Shown one piece after another: positions 53,729 through 64,000 of a DNA stretch of 64,000 nucleotides. The notes beneath the pieces are model-generated. The model ran no database searches. It was not told the origin of the DNA and saw only the letters and a list, made by a program, of their open reading frames with translations. This DNA is from Haematobia irritans. Lineage: Eukaryota; Arthropoda; Insecta; Diptera; Muscidae. The stretch lies in NCBI RefSeq assembly GCF_050003625.1, contig NC_134400.1, forward strand, positions 44,130,557-44,194,556, given 5' to 3'. The stretch's first letter is position 1; every line of letters starts with the position of its first letter. The translations under genes were made by a program, and so were the position numbers.

Positions 53729-53854
53729 CGTGGGATGAAAATATTTCACGATAATTTCATACAAAGCATTCGGATGGCCATTCTCATCGTAAAGACTTTT
53801 GAAGTCATCACCCCAATTTACACATAAACGGCAGCTGCTATTCTGTTGGGACAT
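53729..53854 (-). CDS. ZAD-C2H2 zinc-finger transcription factor (gene 3), exon 1
   Basis: 42 codons, MSQQNSSCRLCVNWGDD, FKSLYDENGHPNALYE, then IIVKYFHPT, ending at CCCACG|GTAAGA in phase 0. It joins exon 2 at 48965 to give HPT-VLDIKKY. An upstream in-frame ATG at 53905 adds 17 residues, but the 53854 start matches the other ZAD exons better. Very close to gene 2 exon 1 (YDEHGRPNALHEIIVKYFHP), which indicates a fairly recent duplication. Confidence 0.88.
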
Positions 53855-54187
53855 TGTGTGAAGATATTTTTGGAAAAAAACGGAAACGTATAGCCAATAG
53901 TCCAAAACTCTATTGGGAAAAAATTTAAAAAAAATATTTAGATCAACTTGTTTTTCTCAAATGTAATTGTTTTGCATAAAGAAAAGGAAGGAATAATAAT
54001 GAAAATCCTGACTGGAACTGCGGATCTTATGAGATACGCCAAAAATCTGAATAGATTGAATGAAAGATGAAACAATTATCCTAGATTGAATACAAATGAT
54101 TTACTCGTATTAAGGTTCTAAATCTATAGAGAAAAACTCCAACACAAATGTCCCAACAAAACAAGCATAAATATCAAAATCTTTTAT

Positions 54188-54360
54188 CATAATTTTCCTG
54201 TTGAAGTAAAAACTTGACTTGATGATGAGTTTCCAGACACTGGCTCAGGAAAATCAAGCATCAAGAATTAATATGCAAAGATGTGGTAAAATTAGCATCG
54301 AAGATGATAAACGCATTGGGCACGCAAGAGATTGGTAACGGCGAAAACAAAAATCCATTA
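54188..54360 (+). pseudogene. Ancient irritans-type mariner relic
   Basis: GTTGAAGTAAAAACTTGACT, GATGAGTTTCCAGACACTGG, TCAGGAAAATCAAGCATCAA and GGTAACGGCGAAAACAAAAA follow the nucleotide order of the Himar1-like gene at 43550-43715, but with many substitutions, several stops and indels. Only the end of the first HTH domain and the start of the linker survive. Confidence 0.7.
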
Positions 54361-54664
54361 AGTAAATTTTAATTGAATGGAATAGCAGGTAATATTTGTA
54401 TATATATACAAAACGTATACATTTGTTATAGAAACTAATTTGTTTTATTTGTTACATTAAATTTATAGAGGTATATACTTACCTTCTTAAATTAACTAGC
54501 GTAATAGGAGTCGTATACAAAACAAAAACAGAATCAGATACTTTTAACAATTTTTTTTATTTTTATATTTCGTACTAAAGTTCCCAATAATCTCTAATAA
54601 TAAAAGTCATTACAGGTAAATTGGTCAGGAAAAACTCTTCTTTACCCCCAGCCACAGTTGCCAA

Positions 54665-57490
54665 TAATAACATTTTTACAAATTTTTCTATAGAAATAAA
54701 ATTTTCACAAAATGTTCTATAGAAATAAAATTTTGACAAAATTTTCTATAGAAATAAAATTTTGACAAAATTTTCTATAGAAATAAAATTTTGACAAAAT
54801 TTTCTATAGAAATAAAATTTTGACAAAATTTTCTATAGAAATAAAATTTTGACAAAATTTTCTATAGAAATAAAATTTTGACAAAATGTTCTATAGAAAT
54901 GAAATTTTGACAAAATTTTCTATAGAAATAAAATTTTGACAAAATTTTTTATAGAAATAAAATGTTGACAAAATTTTCCATAGAAATAAAATTTTGACAA
55001 AATTTTCTATACAAATCAAATTATGACAAAATTTTCTATAAAAATAAAACTTTGACAAAATTTTCTATAGAAATAAAATTTTGACAAAATTTTCTATAGA
55101 AATAAAATTTTGACAAAATTTTCTATAGAAATAAAATTTTGACAAAATTTTCTATAGAAATAAAATTTTGACAAAATTTTCTATAGAAATAAAATTTTGA
55201 CAAAATTTTCTATAGAAATAAAGTTTTGACAAAATTTTCTATAGAAAAAAAATTTTGACAAAATTTTCTATAGAAATAATATTATGACAAAATTTTCTAT
55301 AGAAATAATATTATGACAAAATGTTCTATAGAAATAAAATTTTGACAAAATGTTCTATAGAAATAAAATTTTGACAAAATTTTCTATGGAAATAAAATTT
55401 TGACAAAATTTTCTATAGAAATAAAATTTTTACAAAACGTTCTATAGAAATAATATTTTGACAAAATGTTCTATAGAAATAAAATTTTGACCAAGTTTTC
55501 TATAGAAATAAAATTTTGCCGAAATTTTCTATAGACATTAAATTTTGACAAAATTGTCTATAGACATCAAATTTTGACAAAATTTTCTATAGAAATAATA
55601 TTATGACAAAATTTTCTATAGAAATAAAATTTTGCCGAAATTTTCTATAGACATTAAATTTTGACAAAATTTTCTATATAAATAAAATTTTGACAAAATT
55701 TTCTATAGAAATAATATTATGACAACATTTTCTATAGAAATAAAATTTTGACAAAATTTTCTATAGAAATAATATTATGACAAAATTCATTACAGGGTAA
55801 ATTGGTGAGGAAAAACACTTATTTACCCCCAGCCACAGTTGCCAGTAATAACATTTTGACAATTTTTTTTTAAATAAAATTTTGACAAAATTTTCTATAG
55901 AAATAAAATTTTGACAAAATGTTCTATAGAAATAAAATTTTGACAAAATGTTCTATAGAAATAAAATTTTGACAAAAATTTTCATAGAAATAAAATGTTG
56001 ACAAAATTTTCTATAGAAATAAAATTTTGACAAAATTTTCTATAGACATAAAATTTTGACAAAATTTTCTATAGATATAAAATTTTGACAAAATTTTCTA
56101 TAGAAATAAAATTTTGACAAAATTTTCTATAGAAATAAAATTATGACAAAATGTTCTATAGAAATAAAATTATGACAAAATGTTCTATGGAAATAAAATT
56201 TTGACAAAATTTTCTATAGAAATAAAATTTTGACAAAATTTTCTATGGAAATAAAATTTTGACAAAATTTTCTATAGAAATAAAATTTTGACAAAATTTT
56301 CTATAGAAATAAAATTTTTACAAAACGTTCTATAGAAATAATATTTTGACAAAATGTTCTATAGAAATAAAATTTTGACCAAGTTTTCTATAGAAATAAA
56401 ATTTTGCCGAAATTTTCTATAGACATTAAATTTTGACAAAATTGTCTATAGACATCAAATTTTGACAAAATTTTCTATAGAAATAACATATTGACAAAAT
56501 TTTCTATAGAAATAATATTATGACAAAATTTTCTATAGAAATAAAATTTTGCCGAAATTTTCTATAGACATTAAATTTTGACAAAATTTTCTATATAAAT
56601 AAAATTTTGACAAAATTTTCTATAGAAATAATATTATGACAAAATTTTCTATAGAAATAAAATTTTGACAAAATTTTCTATAGAAATAATATTATGACAA
56701 AATTCATTACAGGGTAAATTGGTGAGGAAAAACACTTATTTACCCCCAGCCACAGTTGCCAGTAATAACATTTTGACAATTTTTTTTTAAATAAAATTTT
56801 GACAAAATTTTCTATAGAAATAAAATTTTGACAAAATGTTCTATAGAAATAAAATTTTGACAAAATGTTCTATAGAAATAAAATGTTGACAAAAATTTTC
56901 ATAGAAATAAAATGTTGACAAAATTTTCTATAGAAATAAAATTTTGACAAAATTTTCTATAGACATAAAATTTTGACAAAATTTTCTATAGATATAAAAT
57001 TTTGACAAAATTTTCTATAGAAATAAAATTTTGACAAAATTTTCTATAGAAATAAAATTATGACAAAATGTTCTATAGAAATAAAATTATGAGAAAATGT
57101 TCTATGGAAATAAAATTTTGACAAAATTTTCTATAGAAATAAAATTTTGACAAAATTTTCTATAGAAATAAAATTTTGAAATTTTCTATTGAAATAATAT
57201 TATGACAAACTGTTCTATAGAAATAAAATTTTGACAAAATTTTCTATAGAAATAAAATTTTGACAAAATTTTCCATAGAAATAAAATTTTGACAAAATTT
57301 TCTATAGAAATAATATTATGACAAAATTTTCTATAGAAATAAAATTTGGAGAAAATTTCTTATAGAAATAAAATTTGGAGAAAATTTCTTATAGAAATAA
57401 AATTTTGACAAAATTTTCTATAGAAATAAAAATTTGAAAACAATTTTTATAGAAATAAAATTTGGAAAAAATTTTTATAGAAATAAAATG
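54665..57490. repeat. 2.8-kb array of a 29-bp minisatellite with higher-order structure
   Basis: About 95 copies of the 29-bp unit TTTTCTATAGAAATAAAATT... by length. The segment GTAAATTGGTGAGGAAAAAC...CCACAGTTGCCAGTAATAAC occurs at about 55795 and 56712, 917 bp apart, with the intervening variants repeated in the same order (for example TTGCCGAAATTTTC, GACATTAAATTTTG). A diverged third copy lies at about 54615. The unit equals the core satellite of family-A helentrons. ORFs here (55761-55946, 56678-56863) are repeat translations. Confidence 0.9.
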
Positions 57491-57499
57491 TTAACACAA

Positions 57500-59234
57500 T
57501 TTTCGATAAAAAAAATTAAATTTTAAGAAAAATTTCTAAAAATTAAATTTCTTTAAAATTTTTAATTTTCATTTTATTTCATACGATCAAAAAGACCATT
57601 GTAAGTAAATTCTCCTTTTTTGTAGAAGTAATAATTTTCCGTTATTGGTGCAAGCTAAAACCGTTAAAGCATTTAAAATTCGGCACATTTAAAATTCAAG
57701 GAATAACAACAAAATTTTGATGATTTCTTACACAATTTTCCCAACCACTTATGAACCTGTTACGTTGTTTGTTTTTCTTCGTCTCTTCAACAATTTCGTT
57801 TGAACTTGACATAAATTCTTTTCAATTCTCATACGTATATTTCTTGCATTTTAATAAACACAAATAAAAAAAATTGTCTTGTAATGTGATTTTTAACTCA
57901 CTCATGAGCCAGGAGAATTTTCTTGTCAATTGAAACAGGGTATATATAATAGAATGTTGTTATTTTTAACTAAATACAACAGACAAAACATATTTTATCT
58001 ATAACGTTTTAAAGGATTTAAATATCATATTGATTTTTTTATATTTATTTTTTAGCATAGCATGCTACTGATTTTAAAAAATACTTCGTTAAATTCTTAT
58101 GTTTGTGATTTTCATTTTATAATTCAATTCATTTTATAATTATTTCGCATTGTAGGGTTATACCTCAGCTACATACGTTATTCATATATGTACTTCGGAA
58201 CTAATTCATTTTTCAATACCGAAATATAGTTCAAATGGTACGTAGCTAATGTACAACCGTTTCCAATTACAAAAAAACAAACAAAGATAAGAGAAATTAA
58301 ACTTTGTCTCTGTAGCCCTCCTTCATAGACAACATCCATTTGAGATATATTCTCTCGTAACTTGAGACACTTCTAGTCACTTTGTTCTCATTATGATATA
58401 TTACCGAGATTTTATAAAATCTTAAAGTGATGGTGCAACATACCTGCTATCAATACTGCCAGGTAATAGAAGAATTTTGTATTTAAGAATTTTCCATATG
58501 GTAGATGTGCAATATTGTGGATTTTCTTTGAGATTACCGTTCTCATGCACAGATTAACACTCACTGAAATTAGTAGCAGTTAAGAAAAGACAAATTGAAA
58601 TTGCATTAGAGAAACTTTTGTTTATGGCATAAAGAGAAGTTTTGATTCTAAAGATATGGTATAGAATTAATTGAAGCCCCAAGAACCTATGGTTGGAGTT
58701 GATTTAGTCGACCTGTAATGGTGGTACTGCCATTTCATAAATTTTCATTGGAAATAGAATTATGCTTCTATTCAAGAATCTATATTTTATGGAAATTTAG
58801 TTTTCAAGGCTAAATCTGAATATACGAAATATATTCCATACAAATGTTGGCCGGTACAATATTGAGAAAGGAAGCTTTTCAAATCATCTTTTAACTGCAC
58901 TAATTTTTGTGAACTCTGCACATGTGCACACACACTTGCATTTTCAATCATACATTCTTATTCTATGTAATATCGTTAAAGTCTATGTGTTAAAGACATT
59001 TATTTGATCTGCACTGAATACAGATTTATAGAGTTTTGTCATACAAATAGAGATAGAGATCAGATAGAGAAAATTAATGGGAATCACAAAACTAAATTAA
59101 GGTAAATTAATTGCCAAATTAAAAGTAATTTATTATCAATTAAATCTAAATTTAAATTAAATTGTATTGCCTTAAAATGGGCTAAATTAAAACAACTAAA
59201 TTAATTTATTGATGATGTGTTCTTTTCTCTGTAG
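57500..59234. other. AT-rich unique DNA
   Basis: No repeat family from elsewhere in the window, no long ORF and no structured RNA that I can recognise. If the exon at 59235 is real, this would be its upstream intron or flank. Confidence 0.4.
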
Positions 59235-59318
59235 TTTAAACCCTCTACCTCCAACCGCAATGAGGATGTGGCCTCCGCGGAAAGTGCGATAAAGACTCGT
59301 ATTAACAACAAATTATAA
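59235..59318 (+). CDS. Putative terminal exon of an unknown gene
   Basis: A TTCTTTTCTCTGTAG acceptor precedes 27 open codons and a TAA: FKPSTSNRNEDVASAESAIK then TRINNKL. The base composition is strikingly richer in G+C than the surroundings, with coding-like third positions (CCC, TCC, AAC, CGC, GAG, GTG, GCC, TCC, GCG). No other exon is seen upstream in the window, and I do not recognise the protein. It could be the last exon of a plus-strand gene with long introns, or a chance match. Confidence 0.45.
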   Translation, partial: FKPSTSNRNEDVASAESAIKTRINNKL

Positions 59319-59744
59319 GTTGTTTTGTATACAGTAACAGTCCTAAAAACACACTCCAGCAAATATTTATGCTTATCGAAAGAAATGTTGTCATGTGAAA
59401 GGAAGAAACAGATACACTGAAACGCTAGCTTTCAATTGCTATAAAAACCAAAAAATCCTCTGACCTCCTCCTCGGAGTAATGCAGCATATAGAAATATAG
59501 AGTCCCAATATATGGCCTAGAAAAATGTGGACACACTGCTTCTCGAGAGAAATGTGGCCAAAAGGAAAATTATGGGTATTCAGTTTTAAATTTTTGAAAA
59601 TAGATTTTTTAATATATCTTTAACTAAAAAAATAATTTACTTTACTCATCTTGGATTTTTCTTGAATGTTAAATTACTTCTGGTATGAGGATTTAACAAT
59701 ATTTATGATAATGTGCATGTTGACTTTACTTTAGAACATTTTAA

Positions 59745-59984
59745 CCCTCTAATGCCCAAGCCCGCCTTTAGGCGGCCTTCATTTAATAAGGAAGCTTTTA
59801 GTAAAACACGCCTTAAGACAAAAAAATTGGCAAAATAAAAAGAAAACTTATTTGAAACTATTCAAGAGGCTTGCAGTATATGCTGAATTTTACGGTATAA
59901 ATTTTTCTTGCTTAGTTCTCTTGCTTTTGTGTCGTTAACATTGAAAATTTAATCAGCTGGCATAAAAATTGGGGCATTAGAGGG
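59745..59984. mobile_element. piggyBac-like MITE with TTAA duplication
   Basis: 240 bp with inverted ends CCCTCTAATGCCC / GGGCATTAGAGGG, flanked by TTAA at 59741-59744 and 59985-59988. CCCT ends and a TTAA target are diagnostic of the piggyBac superfamily. It is non-coding. Confidence 0.85.
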
Positions 59985-59988
59985 TTAA

Positions 59989-60955
59989 ATATATCCATTA
60001 GAACAAAATAAACCCAGACTGCATATCTTCGTTATAAACCACTCTGAGCGACAAATGCAAAATTCGTATGTTTCGCGACTTTGAATGGACTCATCGAGGT
60101 TGATTTATGATTATGTTGATAATCTGTATAAGGCCTTTGTAAGGCTTGGTTGTATATGATAAAAAATAAAAGCAAATAAAAGAAAATTAAATTAAATTAT
60201 GGGTGTTTACCACTAGTAATTTTGGCACAATGGTCACTTTTTACTTTACCTTCAACTCAATCGCCCCTCAAAGTGAAATTAATTCGAATTCTGATAATAT
60301 TATTCCTGAATTACATTCAGATCGCCGGTACCTAAAATTTGGTATTTGGATGTATATGGCTTAAATATAAGCTTTTTAATTCGATATTAACACCTATTAC
60401 GGAATTTACGAAATGTACATTTCTATTCATTTTTAATTATTTCAAAATAGTTTCCTTGGAGCGGCCACTTTAGTTTGCTGAACATCCAGCAGCTACACGA
60501 TCACAGAAGAAATAATGCGTTATGCAACTATGCGTTGTCCTCGCGCAAAAACCAATTCTAGTTGACCCATAATTCCGACTTCTTTTTACGAATAACTTCG
60601 TGCAAACGACAAGCCTTTAGTTTCGTATATAACAGATGATGAGGCAACTGTAGCATATGAAATTTCGCAAATACAATTGCCGATATCATACAGAGAATTT
60701 TTCAATTTAATTTTTTTTCCTTTGCATTTGTAAATTCTTTAGTTTGCTGTACGTTTTTTCAAAGCTATCAATGTATGGTCCAAGAGGGCTTAATTGATTA
60801 AATAAATGTTTGAATTGAATTGAAATTGAATTCTTCCGATTAAAGAAGGAAAATGATCTCAATGCAAATTCTTCAAAGTCTAAACTAGTTAACGCCCTAT
60901 CTGCCTAATCTAGGAATAAATTCGTTATCGCCATATAAAGTTACGGTGACAAGGT
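59989..60955. other. AT-rich unique DNA
   Basis: No gene was recognised. Segments near 60115-60180 and 60765-60830 end in A-rich and GAATTGAATTGAAATTGAAT tracts, reminiscent of non-LTR retroelement 3' tails, but no coding homology backs this. Confidence 0.3.
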
Positions 60956-60959
60956 AGCC

Positions 60960-61283
60960 TTGTCTATAAATGCATTCTGTTGCGGGAACGATATAGATAT
61001 TGTAGTCGACTTTCGAGTTCAAAAAATTTTGGAACATCAAAAAAAAAAAAACGACCTATTGAGTTTTCGACGCTTTAATAATTGGGAAAATAAACTTTCC
61101 GACGTTTTTAAATTAAGAAAAGTCGACTTTTTCAAAAACTTGTTGATTAAACCTGAAAATTACAGTAGAATGTGGAAAGAGGTAAAAGCAACCCCAAAAA
61201 ATATACACCAGTTAGGAGAAATTTTTATTCAAATTTTAGATAGTTTTATATTCGTGGCATATTCAACTGATTTTACTCAATAA
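60960..61283 (+). pseudogene. Orphan ORF with overlapping stop and poly(A) signal
   Basis: A 107-codon frame, mostly Lys/Phe/Asn rich (FRRFNNWENKLSDVFKLRK, NYSRMWKEVKATPKN), with no ATG at its 5' end. Its TAA overlaps AATAAA (61279-61284), and an A-run starts 17 bp later at 61301. This resembles the 3' end of a retroposed transcript or retroelement. The A-run is also where a family-A helentron begins, and several other family-A copies start after A-runs, so the tail may be coincidental. Confidence 0.3.
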
Positions 61284-61312
61284 AATGTGCAAAATATATT
61301 AAAAAAAAAAAA

Positions 61313-62595
61313 CAAGTAAAAGAAGTATATACGGCTGTAAGTTCGGCCAGGCCGAAGCTTATTTACCCCCACCATGGATTGCGGAGAAACTTCTAGTGAA
61401 GACTATCATCCACAATCGGATTACTTGGGTTGCGGTAACACTTGCCGATGGCAAGGTATCTTAAAACTTCCTAACACCGTAATATATACCACATAGTCCA
61501 TACGTGGTATATATTAAACTAAAAAAGGCCGATTAAATACGTATATAATTAAGTTTAAAGTTTCTATAGAAATAAAATTTTGACAAAATAAAATTTTGAC
61601 AACATTTTCCATAGAAGTAAAATTTGAAAAAAATTTTCTATAGAAATAAAATTTTAGCAAAATTTTCTATAGAAATAACATTTTGACAAAATTTTCTATA
61701 AAATTACAATATTGGTAGATTATTTTTAGCTCGAGTGGCAACCATGATTATGAACCGATATGGACCAATTTTTGTGTGATTGGGGATCGGCTATATATAA
61801 CTATAGACCGATATGGACCAATTTTGGCATGGTTATTAGCGGCCATATACTAACACCACGTTCCAAATTTCAACCGGATCGGATTATGGACCGATATGGA
61901 TCAATTTTGGCATGGTTGTTAGAGACCATATACTAACACCACGTACCAAATTTAAACCGAATCGGATGAATTTTGCTCCTTCTAGAGGTTCCGGCGGTCA
62001 AATTTGGGGATCGATTCATTAGGGGCTATATATAATTATGGACCGAAATGGATCAATTTTTGCATGGTTGTTAGAGACCATATACTAACACCATGTACCA
62101 AATTTCAGCCGGATCGGATGAAATTTGCTTCTCTTAGAGCGATCGAAAGCCAAATTTGGGGGTCCGTTTATATATGGGCTATACGTAAAAGTGGACCGAT
62201 ATGGACCAATTTTTGCATGGTAATTAGAGACCATATACTTACACCATGTACCAAATTCAGCCGGATTGTGTGAAATATGCTACTCCTATAGGCTCCGCAA
62301 ACCAAATCTGGGAGTCCGTTTATATGAGGGCTATACGTAAAAGTGGACCGATATGGCCCATTTGCAATACCATCCGACCTACATCAATAACAACTACTTG
62401 TGCCAAATTTGAAGTCGATAGCTTGTTTCGTTCGGAAGTTTCAACAGACGGACGGACGGACATGCTTAGATCGACTCAGAATTTCACCACGACCCAGAAT
62501 ATATATACTTTATGGGGTCTTAGAGCAATATTTCGATGTGTTACAAACAGAATGACAAAGTTTATATACCCCCATCCTATGGCGAAGGGTATAAT
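61313..62595 (+). mobile_element. Helentron-like repeat, family A, copy
   Basis: The head CAAGTAAAAGAAGTATATAC-GGCTGTAAG has a small internal duplication. Then come AGGCCGAAGCTTATTTACC, minisatellite 61560-61700, four to five ~170-bp modules, the tail and the hairpin, which is mutated at the end (ATGGCGAAGGGTATAATAAA). The ORFs at 62004-62273 and 62246-62656 are module translations. Confidence 0.7.
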
Positions 62596-62610
62596 AAACC
62601 CATTAAGGTT

Positions 62611-62718
62611 TCAGAATCTGTTTGTGTTAAAAGTCTTCCAACTCTGCATACGATAGCAGAACTCTTGGTCCACAAAGAAAAAATGTTGGAGCTTATTTCC
62701 AGATCTATGACGGTGTGA
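62611..62718 (+). pseudogene. Short coding-like stretch after family A
   Basis: The frame VSESVCVKSLPTLHTIAELL then VHKEKMLELISRSMTV and a stop has ordinary codon use and follows GGTTTCAG, a possible acceptor. No domain or start is visible. It may be an exon remnant. Confidence 0.2.
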
Positions 62719-64000
62719 GACACCTCACGAAAGCGACACATGTGTGTACCAGAACAGGCACGATCGTCTGCGGTATAAATTAGGACGCCTCAAAAATAAG
62801 CTCCAAAACCCAACTGAAACAGGGTCGTGCAACGATGGTCAATGTATACGAGCCCCTACAAATTGTAACTAAAGCATGAAAATCGACACGGAAATAAAAA
62901 TTATGGTTCAATTTCTCTTTTGATTTCAAAGACCGTGTAAAAATAAACCTAACTGATGGAAAAAATATAAAGTTTTAAGAAAAATATAAATATGTGTTAC
63001 TGAGTACAAATCTTTTGGAAGTACGTTAGCCCATTTTTAATCCTGGTCATGGGAGAAAGTCTTAAAAAGCAGAGACCGGCCACACATAAACCAAAACTTT
63101 TGCGATACAATACTATTCAGAACAACAAAAGTGTGTATAGTCACCATTGGCAAATCCCAGAACGCGAAATTATTTATTTGAATATTGGGATTTATTTTTA
63201 AATTCAAACAAGCCTCAAAAATAAAGTGAAGTTGCTCCCCAAAAAACATCAATAAATTCATGAGGCCCATATTCATCATCTACAAAGACTCTGAGAGTTA
63301 CGATAGTAATATTTACTTATTTAGTAAGTTTAAAAATCGTTAAAAATCGATTAGTCGATTCTTACCCATGTCAAAATTCGATTAGTCGATTTTCAAAAAT
63401 ATCAAAAGTCGAATATGAAGATTACAAAGGGTTGACTAGATTTTTTAAGACAATAGTCGACTTTCAATGCGTCGAATCCACATTCCGTAGTCAGATTACG
63501 CAGCGGCCATAAAAATCACATAATTTGAGATTATAGAATTACTCAGTTTGGACCTTCAATATCTAGAGCATCAGGTTCAGAAGGACGTCCACCAAGTGTG
63601 GGGGGTGAATGGGTAACAAGAGCAGTAAACAGCACTTAGGTGAATTTCGACTTCTATATCCTAGAGCACGGTACATAGAATCCAAATCAATTTTGTACGA
63701 AAAAGACATTATTCAATTTGTTTCGCAACAGCCATAAAATCACCCATTTTGAACAGCGGAAATCACTGCCTTTGAAAGCCAGTTTGTACCTTCAGTATCT
63801 TGAGTACATGTAGACCCTAAATCGATCTGCATACCAATGTATTAGCACATTAAGATATCCATTATTTCACGGTTACTCTTCTTTAATAATTAATTTGATT
63901 AAAAAAAAAACTTTTTCAATTGCTGGTTCAATCCATCAAGTCATAATGGAGTGAGTTTTCCAAAAAAATCTTATTATGCCTTTCAGTCTTTTTTTCTGTA
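62719..64000. other. Mostly unique AT-rich DNA to the window edge
   Basis: Apart from TCGATTAGTCGATT-type repeats at 63330-63480 I see no gene or transposon end. The minus ORF at 63037-63279 has no recognisable features. Confidence 0.4.

Noticed and set aside
54665..57490. Regular 29-bp repeats resembling a CRISPR array
   Set aside because: The repeats are head to tail with no unique spacers, in a eukaryotic genome, and match the core satellite of a mobile element.
60100..60830. Non-LTR retroelement 3' ends suggested by A-rich and GAATTGAATT tracts
   Set aside because: No reverse-transcriptase or endonuclease reading frame is nearby and no duplications were found, so it is only mentioned and not annotated.
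63037..63279. Minus ORF with a faint resemblance to a ZAD first exon (VDDEYGPHEFIDV in an adjacent frame)
   Set aside because: It has no CxxC pair, no HPT motif and no splice donor in the right place.

Overview
The window looks like a gene-poor, transposon-rich stretch of a higher-fly chromosome, most likely Muscidae (stable fly / horn fly / house fly group). The reasons are AT-rich intergenic DNA, short GT-AG introns, ZAD-type C2H2 zinc-finger genes (an insect-expanded family), a mariner that reads almost residue for residue like Himar1 (first described from the horn fly), and a DINE-1-like set of rolling-circle repeats.

Genes. Every gene I can support is a ZAD zinc-finger transcription-factor gene on the minus strand. 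Reading in transcription order: gene 3 (exon 1 at 53729-53854, exon 2 at 47613-48965), gene 2 (exon 1 at 37719-37883, exon 2 at 30159-31292), gene 1 (17145-19096, with a 92-bp intron), and an orphan first exon (8400-8522) whose second exon is not in the window. All share one architecture: a phase-0 intron splits the ZAD domain right after a His-Pro-Thr (or His-Pro-Gln) motif. This points to one tandemly duplicated cluster. The introns of genes 2 and 3 have swollen to about 6.4 and 4.8 kb with repeats. A short GC-richer plus-strand piece at 59235-59318 looks like a terminal exon of an unrecognised gene.

Repeats. About two thirds of the window is mobile DNA. Four related helentron/DINE-1-like families (called A-D here) make up most of it. 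Their ends are conserved and their middles are tandem repeats. Several are targets of later insertions: two internally deleted DD41D (rosa-like) elements, a DD37E element, a Himar1-like mariner that itself carries a family-A copy, a hAT-like MITE with a perfect 8-bp target duplication, and a group of CAC...GTG elements with TA duplications, three of which carry tRNA-like modules. A 29-bp minisatellite matching the core repeat of family A has expanded to about 2.8 kb at 54665-57490 and to about 1.7 kb at 34810-36520.

Standout. At 36185-36253, embedded in the second minisatellite and inside the intron of gene 2, is a sequence with every conserved core position of a type I hammerhead ribozyme, on the strand opposite to the gene.

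Layout: 1-6845 tandem family-D repeats, family-C remnant and GC-rich arrays; 6985-9752 MITEs with tRNA-like cargo and the orphan ZAD exon; 9853-15761 two family-A copies carrying DD41D and DD37E elements, plus smaller TIR elements; 17145-19096 gene 1; 19441-23350 repeat block; 23750-30010 a long diverged TCGATTAATCGAT repeat split by two family-A copies; 30159-37883 gene 2; 38504-46800 family-A copy and a four-level transposon nest; 47613-53854 gene 3; 54188-57490 mariner fossil and large minisatellite; 57500-61310 mostly unique DNA; 61313-64000 a family-A copy and unique DNA.
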